From: Patiria miniata
Lineage: Eukaryota > Echinodermata > Asteroidea > Valvatida > Asterinidae
DNA length: 64,000 bases
Reading direction: 5' to 3'
NCBI RefSeq assembly: GCF_015706575.1
Contig: NW_024037076.1
Coordinates: forward strand, 19,286,898 to 19,350,897
The stretch's first letter is position 1. Each line of letters begins with the position of its first letter. Shown here in pieces: positions 26,952-39,900 of this stretch. Below the pieces are notes generated by a model, which did no database searches, was not told the DNA's origin, and saw only the letters and a list, made by a program, of their open reading frames with translations. The translations under genes were made by a program, and so were the position numbers.

Positions 26952-27871
26952 GGGCAAACGGTCACGTGACCAATATAAAAATGGCCATAACTCCTAAACT
27001 ATTCAGCCGATTTCAAACAAACTTGGCCAAATTAAACCTTGTAACATGCCCTACCTAGCCATGTTCGTAAAATCCGGCCACTGGTCATTAAAGGGGCACT
27101 AGAGGTCATTTAATGAATATTTACAAAATGCTTCTTCTCCCACAGTCTTGACCCAATTGATGTCAAACTTGGTCAGTTGTATCTTTAGACCAAGCCTCAC
27201 AAAAGTTGTTCACAGAATTTGGCCAGTGGTCACCTATTGGTCAGTAGGGGTCATTTTATGAAAAAAAATGAAAAAGCTGTTTTACATTTTAAATCTTTGC
27301 AGCCCTGTTCAGTGTATTTTTTATCTCTAATTCTCAAATTTCATATTCCTGACTTATTTTGTTGTTGAGTTATTTCAAGTTTTTCATTTTTCAAACACAC
27401 ATAAAAAACAAAATAAACACATAGGAATTCTGGGAAGGTTTCAAACCACCACGATACTGTGGATGTTGTGTGACATACAGTGCCACACTCTCCACAGACT
27501 TTGCACACAACCGCTGTTACATGTGGCCTTGACACTGCATACTTTTGGTCTGTTATAGCAGTAGTGCCACCTGTGTAAAGATATATGTGTTCAGCCGGAT
27601 ATAACACGAGTGCTGTGGTGAATTTTGAGTGTTTTTATGGATTAATCTACTGGCATTAACTACTGTTTCATGTATTGTCTTGGCGGCTAATTTTGGTAAT
27701 GTTTCGGCGGTCTTAATGTCAAATATTCATAGTTTTTTCTCTTAAATTCTTGTGCCGATCTCAGCCACATTTAGCGCAGCTTGTGGTCAGTGCGAGTCAG
27801 GATTCAAACAAACCGATAAAACGGCAATTTAGGCTGATATCCGTGCTTCGGGAAGCACATTAGCTCTAGTT

Positions 27872-27920
<49 letters not shown>

Positions 27921-30900
27921 GGGCAAACGGTCACGTGACCAATATAAAAATGGCCATAACTCCTAAACTATTCAGCCGATTTCAAACAAACTTGGCCAAA
28001 TTAAACCTTGTCACATGCCCTACCTAGCCATGTTCGTAAAATCCGGCCATTGGTCATTAAAGGGGCACTAGAGGTCATTTAATGAATATTTACAAAATGC
28101 TTCTTCTCCCACAGTCTTGACCCAATTGATGTCAAACTTGGTCAGTTGTATCTTTAGACCAAGCCTCACAAAAGTTGTTCACAGAATTTGGCCAGTGGTC
28201 ACCTATTGGTCAGTAGGGGTCATTTTATGAAAAAAAATAAAAAGCTGTTTTACATTTTAAATCTTTGCAGCCCTGTTCAGTGTATTTTTTTATCTCTAAT
28301 TCTCAAATTTCATATTCCTGACTTATTTTGTTGTTGAGTTATTTCAAGTTTTTCATTTTTCAAACACACATAAAAAACAATATAAACACATAGGAATTCT
28401 GGGAAGGTTTCAAACCACCACGATACTGTGGATGTTGTGTGACATACAGTGCCACACTCTCCACAGACTTTGCACTTAATCGCTATGTGGCCTTGACACT
28501 GCATACTTTTGGTCTGTTATAGAAGCAGTGCCACCTGTGTAAAGATATATGTGTTCAGCCAGATACTCCACCGTGGATTAAAAACTACGGAGGCCAATAC
28601 ATAACACTACTGCTGTGAATAATTTTTGAGAGTTTTTGTGGATTAATCTACTGGCATTAACTACTGTTTCATATATTGTCTTGACGGCTAATTTATGTAA
28701 TGTTTCGGCAGTCTTAATGTCAAATGTTCATAGTTGTTTCTCTTACATTCTTTTGCCGATCTCAGCCACATTTAGCAATGATCACCTTGTGGTCAGTGCG
28801 AGTCCGTATTCAGACAAACCGATAAAACGGCAATTTAGGCTGATATCCGTGCTTCGGGAAGCACATTAGCTCTAGTGCCTCCTCTTCCCCTCCTTTGGGT
28901 TTAGTGGCTTGTGTTTCCGATAAAATCCTGCAGAAATTCAGCATTGACATCACTAGGTTTTTTTCCCCAAAATGTTCTGAACAGACATTTTAACCATCCT
29001 ACTGTTTTAACAGTGACAAACAGTTGAAAATTCCGTCCACTTCCCCTGCCATGCCTTTCATACAGGCTAGTCACCAACAGTCAGATCATATTTGAAGCAA
29101 GCACTGTGGCTAGTCAAATTCAGTCAACAGACAAAATCGGGCAACTGGTAGGCACAGCTGTCTTACCAATCACATTCAACGCATAGCTTTATCAAGTAAA
29201 CAGTCGCAGCCAGTCAATCCTGCTTTATGTAGGCTGGGAGCTCTTAACTGTTGAAAACAGTCACTTGATTGATTTTGACTGAAAGGACAACTTGGCACAT
29301 ACATGTATGTTTGCATAGGAGGGTTTTAATGGCTTGTTAGATCGTTACGAACGTACGATATGGGCGTGTCAATAAGATGTTGTATGCCTGGATTCTTTTG
29401 TACATGTAGGTTCATAGATACGTTACTCGAATCCCAATATTCTTTTAATTAAATAAGTGTCATCACCTATTTTCACTATGTTCGAAATGAGGCTTTTACT
29501 TGGAAGACTATGTCCATGTTTGTTTTTACATGAGAAATTATCAAAAGAGTTTTTATTAAAGGAGTGTTTTGTTTGCTCCCCCCCCCCTTTGTTTTTAACA
29601 TCTATGTATAGGAACAGAAGGGTGGGAACCAGTTGCCGGCCATACCAGGTGGCAGTGGTCTCAATAACAGCTTCAGGAAACGTGCCCCACTATCGACAGC
29701 AGATTTGGGTGAGACATGATTCATTCTTTGTACTTCAGATTTCTCTTGAAACATTGTTTAGGGTGAAACAGGGCTTGTTTTCTTACATTTGTTCTTTTCA
29801 GAAATGTACTAATGCAGATACATGAATGAGTGAGGGCTCGTCTCAATTCATATCCGTGATGACTTCCAGACAAGTTGCAAGTAGAATCATTCACTTTGTC
29901 CGGAACAAGCTCTGCATTTGTCCCGGACATGTTCCGGGGAAATTTTCATTAGTAACTGCTTGACTCACCAATACTGATAATTTCAATTGCGGCAAAGTTG
30001 TTCAGCATCTTGCAACTCATACCCGATACAATGTAAGCAACTTGTCCGGAACTCATCCCGGATATGAATTGAGACGGACCCTAAATCACGACATACAATA
30101 TTGACCAGGAAAATGACGTTGCAATGTTTCTCAGTGATCTGCAAACCCAAACCGGTTGATTTTAGGCTGAAGCTAACAAACTGGGGTAATGTATTTGTTT
30201 ACAGTTTGTTTAAGCTTGACATTTGTTACAAACTATACCATATGAGTGTGTGAGGAAATGTTGGCAAGATCTTTTCCATCATGAATTCTATTGGACCTCT
30301 TTTCATAATACTAGAGCCGTTTCTTGTTTCCTTTTTCTCATGTGTGTTTGAACATATGTTTGCACCGCCCCAAACTACCCTGCCTATTTTGTCCTGTACA
30401 ACCCGAAACCACCCAAAACTGCCCAAGCACTCGATGGTTGAATGAATTATGAATTAGTGTAAGCTGCATAAGGCCAAAAAAAAAAAGTCTCCGGTTTCTG
30501 GTATGCGCGCGCGTCGCCATAGCCATGCGCGTCGGCAAAATGAAAAAGTTTTTTTTTCAATACAAGATGATGTCTCAAAACCGCCAAACTCACTGGTTTG
30601 ACTGGAATTCTGCTGCTGCACAATTTTAACGCATTTTTAGATGGGGTTATGATCGAGAATAAGATTTATGTGGCCTCTCTGGACTCCCATATATTTGCAC
30701 TAAGTTTAGTCGGGCACCATTTGCAGTCATCAGCCGACATTTGAAGCCAAAAAAAAAAAAAAAACAGGTAAAAAAAAAAAAAAAAAAAGCTGCGTCGCCG
30801 CACCACTTTTGGGGCAAGCTCCATACCAGAAACCGGAGACTTTTTTTTTTGGCCTAATTGCTGGTATAAATTTTGACATTTTATGGCAAGCGCCATGAGC

Positions 30901-33900
30901 GCTCATCTGTGGTAGATACCGGCACTTTATAGGTCTTCTTCATTCATTCATTATTCATTATGAGTTATAAAATTTGACAAAGATAAAAGGGAATTCACTC
31001 ATATACACTGACATGAAATACTTGGGAAAACTTTTTATACAAATATATTCTCGTTGATATTGAAGAATAAACAATTGCTTCATTCCTCGTCTGATATGAA
31101 AAAATCACAAGCTGCCAGCGACAGATTCACAATCCTCCCCGAAATCGAGGGCATCGACATCGACAAAGAACTGCGGGAATCCCTGAGCGCGCCCCTGAAG
31201 GACGTCAGCCGTCAGCGACTGCGGGCCATCAAGATCAGCTTCCGTCGCCTCAGCAGCATGGACAACCGCATCTCCACCAAAGACGCCCTGGTGGTGCTGG
31301 GAGAGCACAACATAAAGATCTCCAACCGCACGTACCAGATGATTGTCCGCAAGTTTGAGACGGACCGGGGCATGGATATTGACAGTCTGTGGAAGTACAT
31401 GGCCGAGGCCCAGGCAAGCACAGGTTAGTTCCGGCCTGTATTGAAGTGAACACAAGTCCTTTCATCAGTCCAGACACAACCAACAGTGTGTGAACAGTTA
31501 CAAAGGACTGCTTTTGGAGAGAGTTCATTTGAACAACTTGTGACTTGACTTGGGACTGGAGGACTTGTGAGGGATTGTGATGAACTTGACTACAACGCTG
31601 CATGTGGGCAATCAAAGTCCACTTCTTTTGCTAGTGAGGACAGTGTTGTAGGACTCAAGTCCGTCTTGAGTCGCAAGTTTGGTGACTCTGACTCGACTTG
31701 AGTCACAAAAGACTCAGACTGGGACTTGACCACCAAGACTCAGTTTTGATGCTGACGTCTTCTTTTTTATATCAAAAAACCTTCACAAACAGTTTTTAAA
31801 AACATAATAAATTTTAATGTTTATTTCCCGAAAGTAGACTTGAACCAACTGACTCATGACTAGAACTCGGACTCAACCCAATTTACTCGAGAGTCGGATG
31901 CGGACTCGACTCACGTGACTCGACTACAATTCTCATTGACTGTGTGCAACACGACACCCTGAGGAGTTCTCACATACAGCCCATTGATGGTTCTTATTCC
32001 TCCAGATTTTGATTCAGTTTTTTCCCCCTGTCTGTGCAGGAAGAGAAAGCATTCAGGCTATCAATCAGAACAAGCAGACCACATCTCAGTCGCTGGAGAA
32101 GCTAGATTCTGAGGATATTGCGCTGCTGGCTAGCATCAACAAGGCTCTCAAGTCCAGCAATGAGTATGACCTGGAGGAAATGCGCTCAGTCTGCCAGATG
32201 CGGGATATCTCAAGACAAGGATCACTCCCAAGAAAAATGGTAACGACAGTATTACGGCGCTATAACGAACCCCATGGGATCCATAGAAGATTGTGGAACA
32301 TACGTGTTCCGGTAGTAGTTGTTCGTTACAGCAATATTTGATCGTCAGTTCTCTTTAAATTTGCTTTTACATGACATTTTGGAGCCAAATTAGGGACTCT
32401 TCATTATGTCGATCAGTGCTTGTTATGTTGTGGTCTTTCACTGTACATGTCTGTCCTAATAGTTAAAGGGCCCATCATGCATTGTCATTTTTTTAATGCA
32501 ATCCTTGGAAATGCACCTTTGTGTCCCATTTAACCCAATTTTCAGTTTTTGTTTTGCCATTTTCAAGGGTACTTTGGCATTTTTTTGGTTTTTATGCTAA
32601 TGTAAATTTCCATTTTCATGAGCAGAGGTATGATTTCGTCGGTCGCACCACGAACCAGCGTATCTCGATTTTTGGGGAAATTGACATAAACGTTTTTATT
32701 CATCAAAATGCTCATCCTCACAAAGTTTAATTCCGAACTGAGTTCTAATTAACTAAAAACACTAATATAGGCTCTGCGGTGTATCTCTAAAAACTCTGAA
32801 ATCGAGGTGAACGTTTTACGAGACGCCGCTTTACACGCTAATTCCCATAGTCTTATGACGTCACCAAGAAGCATCGACATGAAAAGTGTGAATTTAGCAT
32901 TTCATGAACCGACGTATCCCCGTATCTAGCACACGGCCACTATTACGCGCGTTGTATGAAATACGATAAACATGATAAAAGTCTGTTTCACGAAATGACG
33001 TGTATCTTGGGAACTGAATTTCTTAAAAACTAAGCAACTCAGATGCACACGGATTGCATATAATAAAGTTTAATCTATAATTTACTAGCAAAAACGAAAC
33101 AGCTTGAATTCTTACACAGGGAGTAAAAGGAATAAGCCTACAAAAATATGACCAATTTTAAATCGTTTTTTCCCCCAAAACACAAAAAAAATGGGATACG
33201 TCGATTCGTGGTGCACCCGACGATTTCATTTCAGGCAGAAACTTCAATGTTACAGCTGTTTCATCACCAAAAGTTGCCAGAAGTTTGGATGTTTCGCTGT
33301 CATAGATTTTCTTTTCTTTGGTGATTCGTCAGTGTGTCAGTATGTGGCAGTAAGCCAGTGAGCAAACTTCCCTCACAAACATTATAAGATGGAATTTTGC
33401 GTCGGGGTGATATATATCAAATTAGGTTTGGCCCTTCACCGACATTTAAACACTGTATACTCAGTGTGTTACCTCCCGAGTGAAAGTTGGAAAAAATCAC
33501 TCGGGTGGGACTCGAACCCACGACCTCCTGCTTTCTAGTGCAGGAGGTCGTGGGTTCGAGTCCCACCTGAGTGCAGGGCAAAACCTAATTTGACTCACAA
33601 ATATTTCCAATAAGCAAATGTTTGGGTTCATAATTTGAATAGAAAACCCTAAACCTAACAGTGTCTTCCTGAAATGACATCATGACAACAGCGCCCAGTT
33701 GTCCAGAAAAGCATGGACAATATTAAATGTTTAAAGAAGTGCACTTTTCAATGAAATTAACCAAAAAGGGATGTCAAATAGTTGTCATACATTTTAAGAG
33801 GAGTAGAAAGTTGCACAAAATATGTTCCTCAGAAAAATTCTCTTCATGGACCCTTTAAACATGATATCATTCCAATAAAAATTAATTATGTACCGGTACT

Positions 33901-36900
33901 GTCACAGTGTAATATTGCTTAATTTTTTTGATACTCCCTGGTGTCAATAAACGGTCAGTTTTGTTTGGTTCTTGTTTTGATAGTTTCGTCGGATTTGTCT
34001 TGATCAGCACTTACCTCTGGGTGCCGCCCTGATGAGGACAATGCTGAGGAGATGTGACGACGAAAAGAATGGACTTATCAGGTATTATTTCCCTGTTACA
34101 CCAGATAACATGTTGCATTCATTACAAAGTCTTTGGGAAGTATAGGTATTAAGAAAGAGACTTATTCCTTGTTGTGTTCTCATTTTTTTTGCAACTTTAA
34201 AATCAATCGCTGCCTGATACGTGTATGTTGTGTAAAGAGGACTTTAAAGGGAATGTGCAACATTTGCTTTTGCTGCAATTCTCCGACATAAATGGATTTG
34301 GAGGATGAGTATGTTATAGAAAATATTGTTAAACTGACTTGTTTCATGTTTTGGGCTTGTAGATGCTGGAAAAACCAAGTAAACCATTCATTTTCTTGTA
34401 GTCTGGTTCCCTGACCCCACTTAAGATGAAACAGAGCAATTTATTGACTTTGGGGAATTGCAAGATCAGAGAATCCCTTTTCAAAGGTGTGTAATCGGTT
34501 GCAAAGAAAATGCGAAATAACTAAATATGAAAATGTTGAAGCAGTTTTTGAAAAAAGCCAGTTTTCCCCAACGCTGGTCGGCCGACCAGCGTTGGAAAAA
34601 TACAAATTTTCTTGAAAATGTGAGCACACCAAGAGCCACAATTTTACAGGATGCTTTAGACTGTCATTCCCTAACAATCCAGTAAGGTGTTTCGTTTTTT
34701 AATGTTTGCAAATGTTGTATCTTCCCTTTAAAAAGAAGTCATTAAAATTCCAGATTGTCATTCATACAGTTCACTGGACATTTATTTCATGTACATCTCT
34801 TGAAATAAAAAAAAGTGTTTTGTCTTATGGAATATTAAAGTCAAGGTTTACCTACATGTGATGCCTGAATATCAAGTTTCAGTGTAATTTTTGGCTTTTT
34901 TTTTTTATGACGATATATTAAAACGGGTAACTATGCTCACGTTGAATGTATTAAGCAAGGCATATTTAAAACTTGTTTTAATTTGTGCACATTTAATTAT
35001 CAACTGACTTAATAATGTGAGGCTTCCTTGCATTCTCCATCGTACGCCCACATTTGGCTGTCAGGCATCTTATTAGGTTTTGCATTTAGCTCATGTTTCA
35101 GTAGCTAAAAATACCTGAACTCAATACACTCGAATGAATAGTGAGTAAATAATTAACTTTTCTAACAAAAATCTCCATCAACCTTACAGCTGGCCAGAAT
35201 TTCTGATGCTGCTCGAGAAAGGTGTCAACTTTGACGCCGAACAGTACAAAATCAAAAAGAAGCCTTCCTCGGCCATTCACAAGCGGCAGATGATAAGCCA
35301 CAAGAAGCCGGCAAGTCCAAAAAGTTCGGCGCTCCTCTCGCCAAATGATGCCAAGGCGAAAGACAGTAAAGATACTGGGAAAGTCGGCGTCAAAACAAGG
35401 CCTCGATCACCGAGTCCATCCATGTCCAAGGAGACTAAAAATAAAGACAGTACCGCCAGTTCAGATACTAAATCACTCAGCCCTCAAGAAACTGAAAGCT
35501 CAAACAGTTTGGCAACTTCAACACAGTCAAGGAGCAGATCGCCGGAGCCCCCGCTTAGTAGACAGGGGTCAAAGGCCAAAGAAGTCAAGGACCAATCAAA
35601 AGTTGGGGAGAAACTGGCTGTTAAAATGTCTGATTCTCCAGGCCGAAAGGTGAAAACTAAGGACCAGAAGGACAGTGGGAAACCAAAAACGTCAGAGGAG
35701 GTTAAGCTGGATGAAGGTAATGTAAAAATGAAAATGAAATGTCTGAATTTTGTTCAAATTTTAAGAGCCAATAGTCATTACATTATATGATATAAATAAT
35801 TAACAAGTACCACTACCCCAAAGCAAAAGGAACCATATTTGGGACAGTTTTACATTGTACAATGAAATGAAATTATAATGTATGTTGGGTAATTTGGTAC
35901 CCAGTCTTTCCCTTATTGTCCTTTATTTCATAATCTTTTTGGTCTGCCTTGTTCAGATGTGTTAGCCGTCAAAAATTTGCCAGCGCAAAGAAAAACCAAA
36001 ATCATCACATGGAACGATCCAATCACGCTCCCTGTCAAAGCTGACCAATCATCAGCCGCTGTCCCGCTCACAGCAGACCAATCACCTTCCACCACAGACC
36101 AAGACAAGGACCCCAGTGCGAGTGACGAGATATGCAAATCGCCTCTGCCTACGGATAAAGTTGAGGGCGCCAAACCTGTTGATGCAGGCGAAACTAGTGA
36201 ACCAACAATTAATGAGCCACATCAGGAGAACGCATCCGCCGAGTCGGATAAAGCAGCAGACGTTGTCAGTCCTTCAAGCGATAAAACTCCGAGCAGTGAA
36301 CCCTATGTGGACCCAACGGAACAGGAATACCTCAAAAGGGAGCAAGAACGAATAAATCGCGTCGGCTCGGAAATCACACTGAACGGCTCGGAAAACTCCA
36401 GTGTTAGTTCTGATTCAAAACAGGAAGCAAATTCTGTTGCAAATCCAGACCTTCCAGATAATTCGAAATCGCCGGAGGGGGACAATTCAGACGTGATCAG
36501 CTTAGCCCCATCAGAAAAGTTGGACAGCAAACCAGCAGAAGTGGACACAACCAAGTTAGATGCAACTGGCCCAGTTGAAGAAAAGAAGGACCCGATTGAA
36601 GAAAAACAGGACTTTGAAGGTTCAGAGACAAGTTCCATCTTCGACAAAGAAGACGCAGACACCCAGAGCATTGCCTCTGTGTCCTCGTCCACAAAGTCCA
36701 AAGTCCGAAAACCGTCCGAGGTGAGCGAGAAGAGAATGCGAACTGTTTACGGAAAGAACCCACGAAGACTGACGCCACTTGCCAAGATAGAACGAGAGAG
36801 GAGAATGCAGCCTCGTCGGGCCGTGAACACTGGGAAAGGTAATTGCATGTAGGGATTTCTAAATAATTGAAATTAATGAACTTAAATATGCTCTGCCCTA

Positions 36901-39900
36901 ATCCTGTTAGATGCACAAAGTCTTAATGTCTAGGATTTGTGGGCAGACTCGCATTTAGACCCAGCAAGTACAGACTTGAAAAGTCCAGAAGTACATATCA
37001 TTCCTGACACTGTGTGGTCAGAGTCAAGTTCTGAAGTATTAAAGGTACATGTAAAATTCAAGTCTATTGTTTTAAGATGGGATGTATACTGACTGCATGT
37101 TAAGAAGACTCCTAAATCAATCTCAATATTTCATCAATTCTTTCAGTCAATCTCAATTATTTGGATTTAAGACGCTGTGAATCTGTAAACATTTTGAATT
37201 AAAGTTCACAAATTCACTTTTGCCTTTTGCATCCTAGCTCAGATGCCTTCAATTTTTTGTATCACTTCCATTGGATTAATTTAACTTTCATTCTGTCATT
37301 CAAATTATTTTTGTGTGTGCCACAATGTCTCGTTTGTGTAGCTTCATCAACAAAGAAGACGCCTGTAGTAAGGACACCCAAACCGAAATCTTCCCTAACC
37401 TCTGTAAGAGGAGGAACAAGTGACAAGAATCAGAACTCACATCCAGGTACGTACGGTACTATCACCATGAAAGATCCTAGAGAACGTTTGATAATTGGTT
37501 TTCATCTGAATCTTGACTTAACTCTGTGTTTTCGGTGAGCCAATGGACTCCGTGCACAAGTACCCCCTCAATGGTTACAAAGGGAGAGTTGGGGGAGACC
37601 ACTGGGAGGGACATTCGAACTCACTGCCGATGGCGCCTGATGCTCACGCAAAGATGCTACAGGCTTATGCACATCCAGAATGAGAGAAGTCGTGCGTACA
37701 TTGCGCCATACACTTGCGAACCGATACGTACGTGTTCTACGTAACCCCTGAGGACCGACACACAAAGGGAGAACAACAGATCCTTTCAGTCCTCGGACAT
37801 TGGGTCTTTTGTTGAAAATGGTCCTCTATTGTACTGTTATGTGCTTAGTCTATGGGAGAGTGTTATATTACAGGGACAAAGGGAAACACAAAGCAAAATT
37901 GTCCTTGAGAGTATAGTAAAAACATGACTTTACGTGCACGCAGTGTGTGTCTCCCTCTGGGGTAACAAAATTGTTTGTCGTGGTTTAAGTTGTGCATGCC
38001 TCGCATCAGAAGCATGCAGACTTATGAATCTTGTTGCCGTCACTGGAGCATTTGTTGAAAACACATCTTCTTTCTGAGTGTAACTGCATGTCCATGGCGG
38101 TTTCGGTTAATGCGATAAATTAGAATAATTTAATAAATTAGGCAACAATGTTTTGTCAGCAGGGTACACCACAGTGACTTCAATAGTTGTGCGTTCTCAA
38201 TCATTTCAAACTGTCCCTGGATTTGTCTACATATCAACTTTTCTAGAGATGACAAGCCAATTAATGTATTGGGTTGATAATAATTTGACTTTTTAAAATT
38301 CCATCCATTAACAGGCATGCAAGTTGTGCTCAGATCAGCTGATTTCCTTGGTTTTTCACGTTACACAAGTCATTAAAAATTGAAGAGCACTGTCTAAAGT
38401 CTTGTAAAGCTTTGAATTTTCTCTTCCTTTGTTACTTCCCAGTTGCATACCTGCATTTAAGGCAATAAGTGTGATATTTATATCATAGTGTTGATATTGT
38501 TATTATTTCTTTTGTTGTCTTTTACATGTATTTTGGCTTTATAGTGGTGGTCTCCACTCCAGCTGATGATCACGAGCCTAGAGGTCATGACCCTGATGCA
38601 GAGACTAAGTCCATAGTTAGCCAGAGCTCTATGGATTCTCAGGGTATGTTGGGGTTTAAGGGAAACAGGTCTGATCACTGCACAATTGTGGGGCTTAAGT
38701 CCAGGACTCAGACTTGAGTCTGTCTCGAGTCGCAATTTCGTTGCCCCAGACTCGACTTTAGTCACATCAGCAAAAGACTCGGACTCAGACACAGACTCGA
38801 CCATCATGACTTGGACTTGATGCTAATGACTTGTGATTTTTGCATCACATTTTAAAAAAAAATATTCTTTTAAAAACATAATTCTATTGTATATTTTTGT
38901 AAAAGTGATGTTGAAGCAATGCTAGACAGCAAACCGTACCGCACCACAGTCTAGGTGGTGTTGCAAATAAAAATGTTTGCTATTAGATGCGCTCCTCCCT
39001 ACATGTACATGTACACAGTGGCAACTGACTCGTGACTCAGACTCTGACTTGAATCAAATTTCTTGAGACACGGACTCCAACTTGACCAAAGTGACTCAAT
39101 ACTCGGACTGTAACTCAACTGCTGATCACAAGTTCAAATGTGCTCTTCTGTCACAAGAACCAAATCCATAATATTGCTCTAGTTTCTACAAGTAAATAGA
39201 TACACGTATGTGTATAGTGTCTACATTGCCATAGTGAAGAAACAAGTCGTTTGTTATTCATCTTGTATACCTCTCCTGCCTTGCTAAATTACATTATCAA
39301 TTTTTTTTTCACAAAGAGGTTACAGTGAAGGAGTTGTGGCTCTCAGATTCATCAATAACAAATATTTCATGTTTGAAACACTATTCATGCAGTTCACCTA
39401 CTTATTTGTATCACAGGCATTATTGGCATGGGCGTCGCCAGGACTTTTTCTAGAGGGGCAAATCACCGTGACTCACAAGAAGCCATGCGAAAAATCACTG
39501 GTTGCTAAAAAAAATAGGGGGGAGGGGGGCTTGTCTGAACATTTCTTTCTTGCGGTTTAGTGTTTAACAAACATGTACATTAAATTTACAGCATGATAAT
39601 GACTTTGTCCCTCTTGTCTCCTTTTTCATTTTTGTTTTTTGGTTCGGGGTGGGGGAGGGGTGGGGATTGATTATATGCTTTAACCTGAATATTTTCTCTA
39701 CATCATTTAGGTTTACTATATGCCTGGATGAATTATCAGTGTTCTAAAATTCCTTTTTTGTATTTTCTACAGATTGCGTCTTGCCTGAAAGTCACTCTGG
39801 TGCAAGTCTATCTACTGGTGCTGGTCCCCTGCCGGATGATGGAGATTTGTTGTCTCAGCACTTGCAAGGTACATGTGTGTCTATCATATGTCTCGTTACA

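Larger units (their letters stand above)
32467..33854 (+). mobile_element. TTAA MITE family C carrying two nested insertions
   Basis: Edges are TTAA|AGGGCCCATCATGC and CATGGACCCT|TTAA. Subtracting the two insertions with their target duplications leaves about 576 bp, close to the 551 bp of the uninterrupted copy at 17465-18015. Lies in intron 4. Confidence 0.65.

Noticed and set aside
31066-31111. Alternative, earlier start of exon 3 after attgaag
   Set aside because: It would need phase 0 and a direct join to exon 1. The 31112 acceptor fits exon 2 (phase 1), which has good splice sites.
31105-31615. Long minus-strand frames opposite exon 3
   Set aside because: They are shadows of the GC-rich coding exon on the plus strand.
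36303-36916. Minus-strand frames opposite exon 7
   Set aside because: Antisense shadows of the acidic/Ser-rich linker exon.
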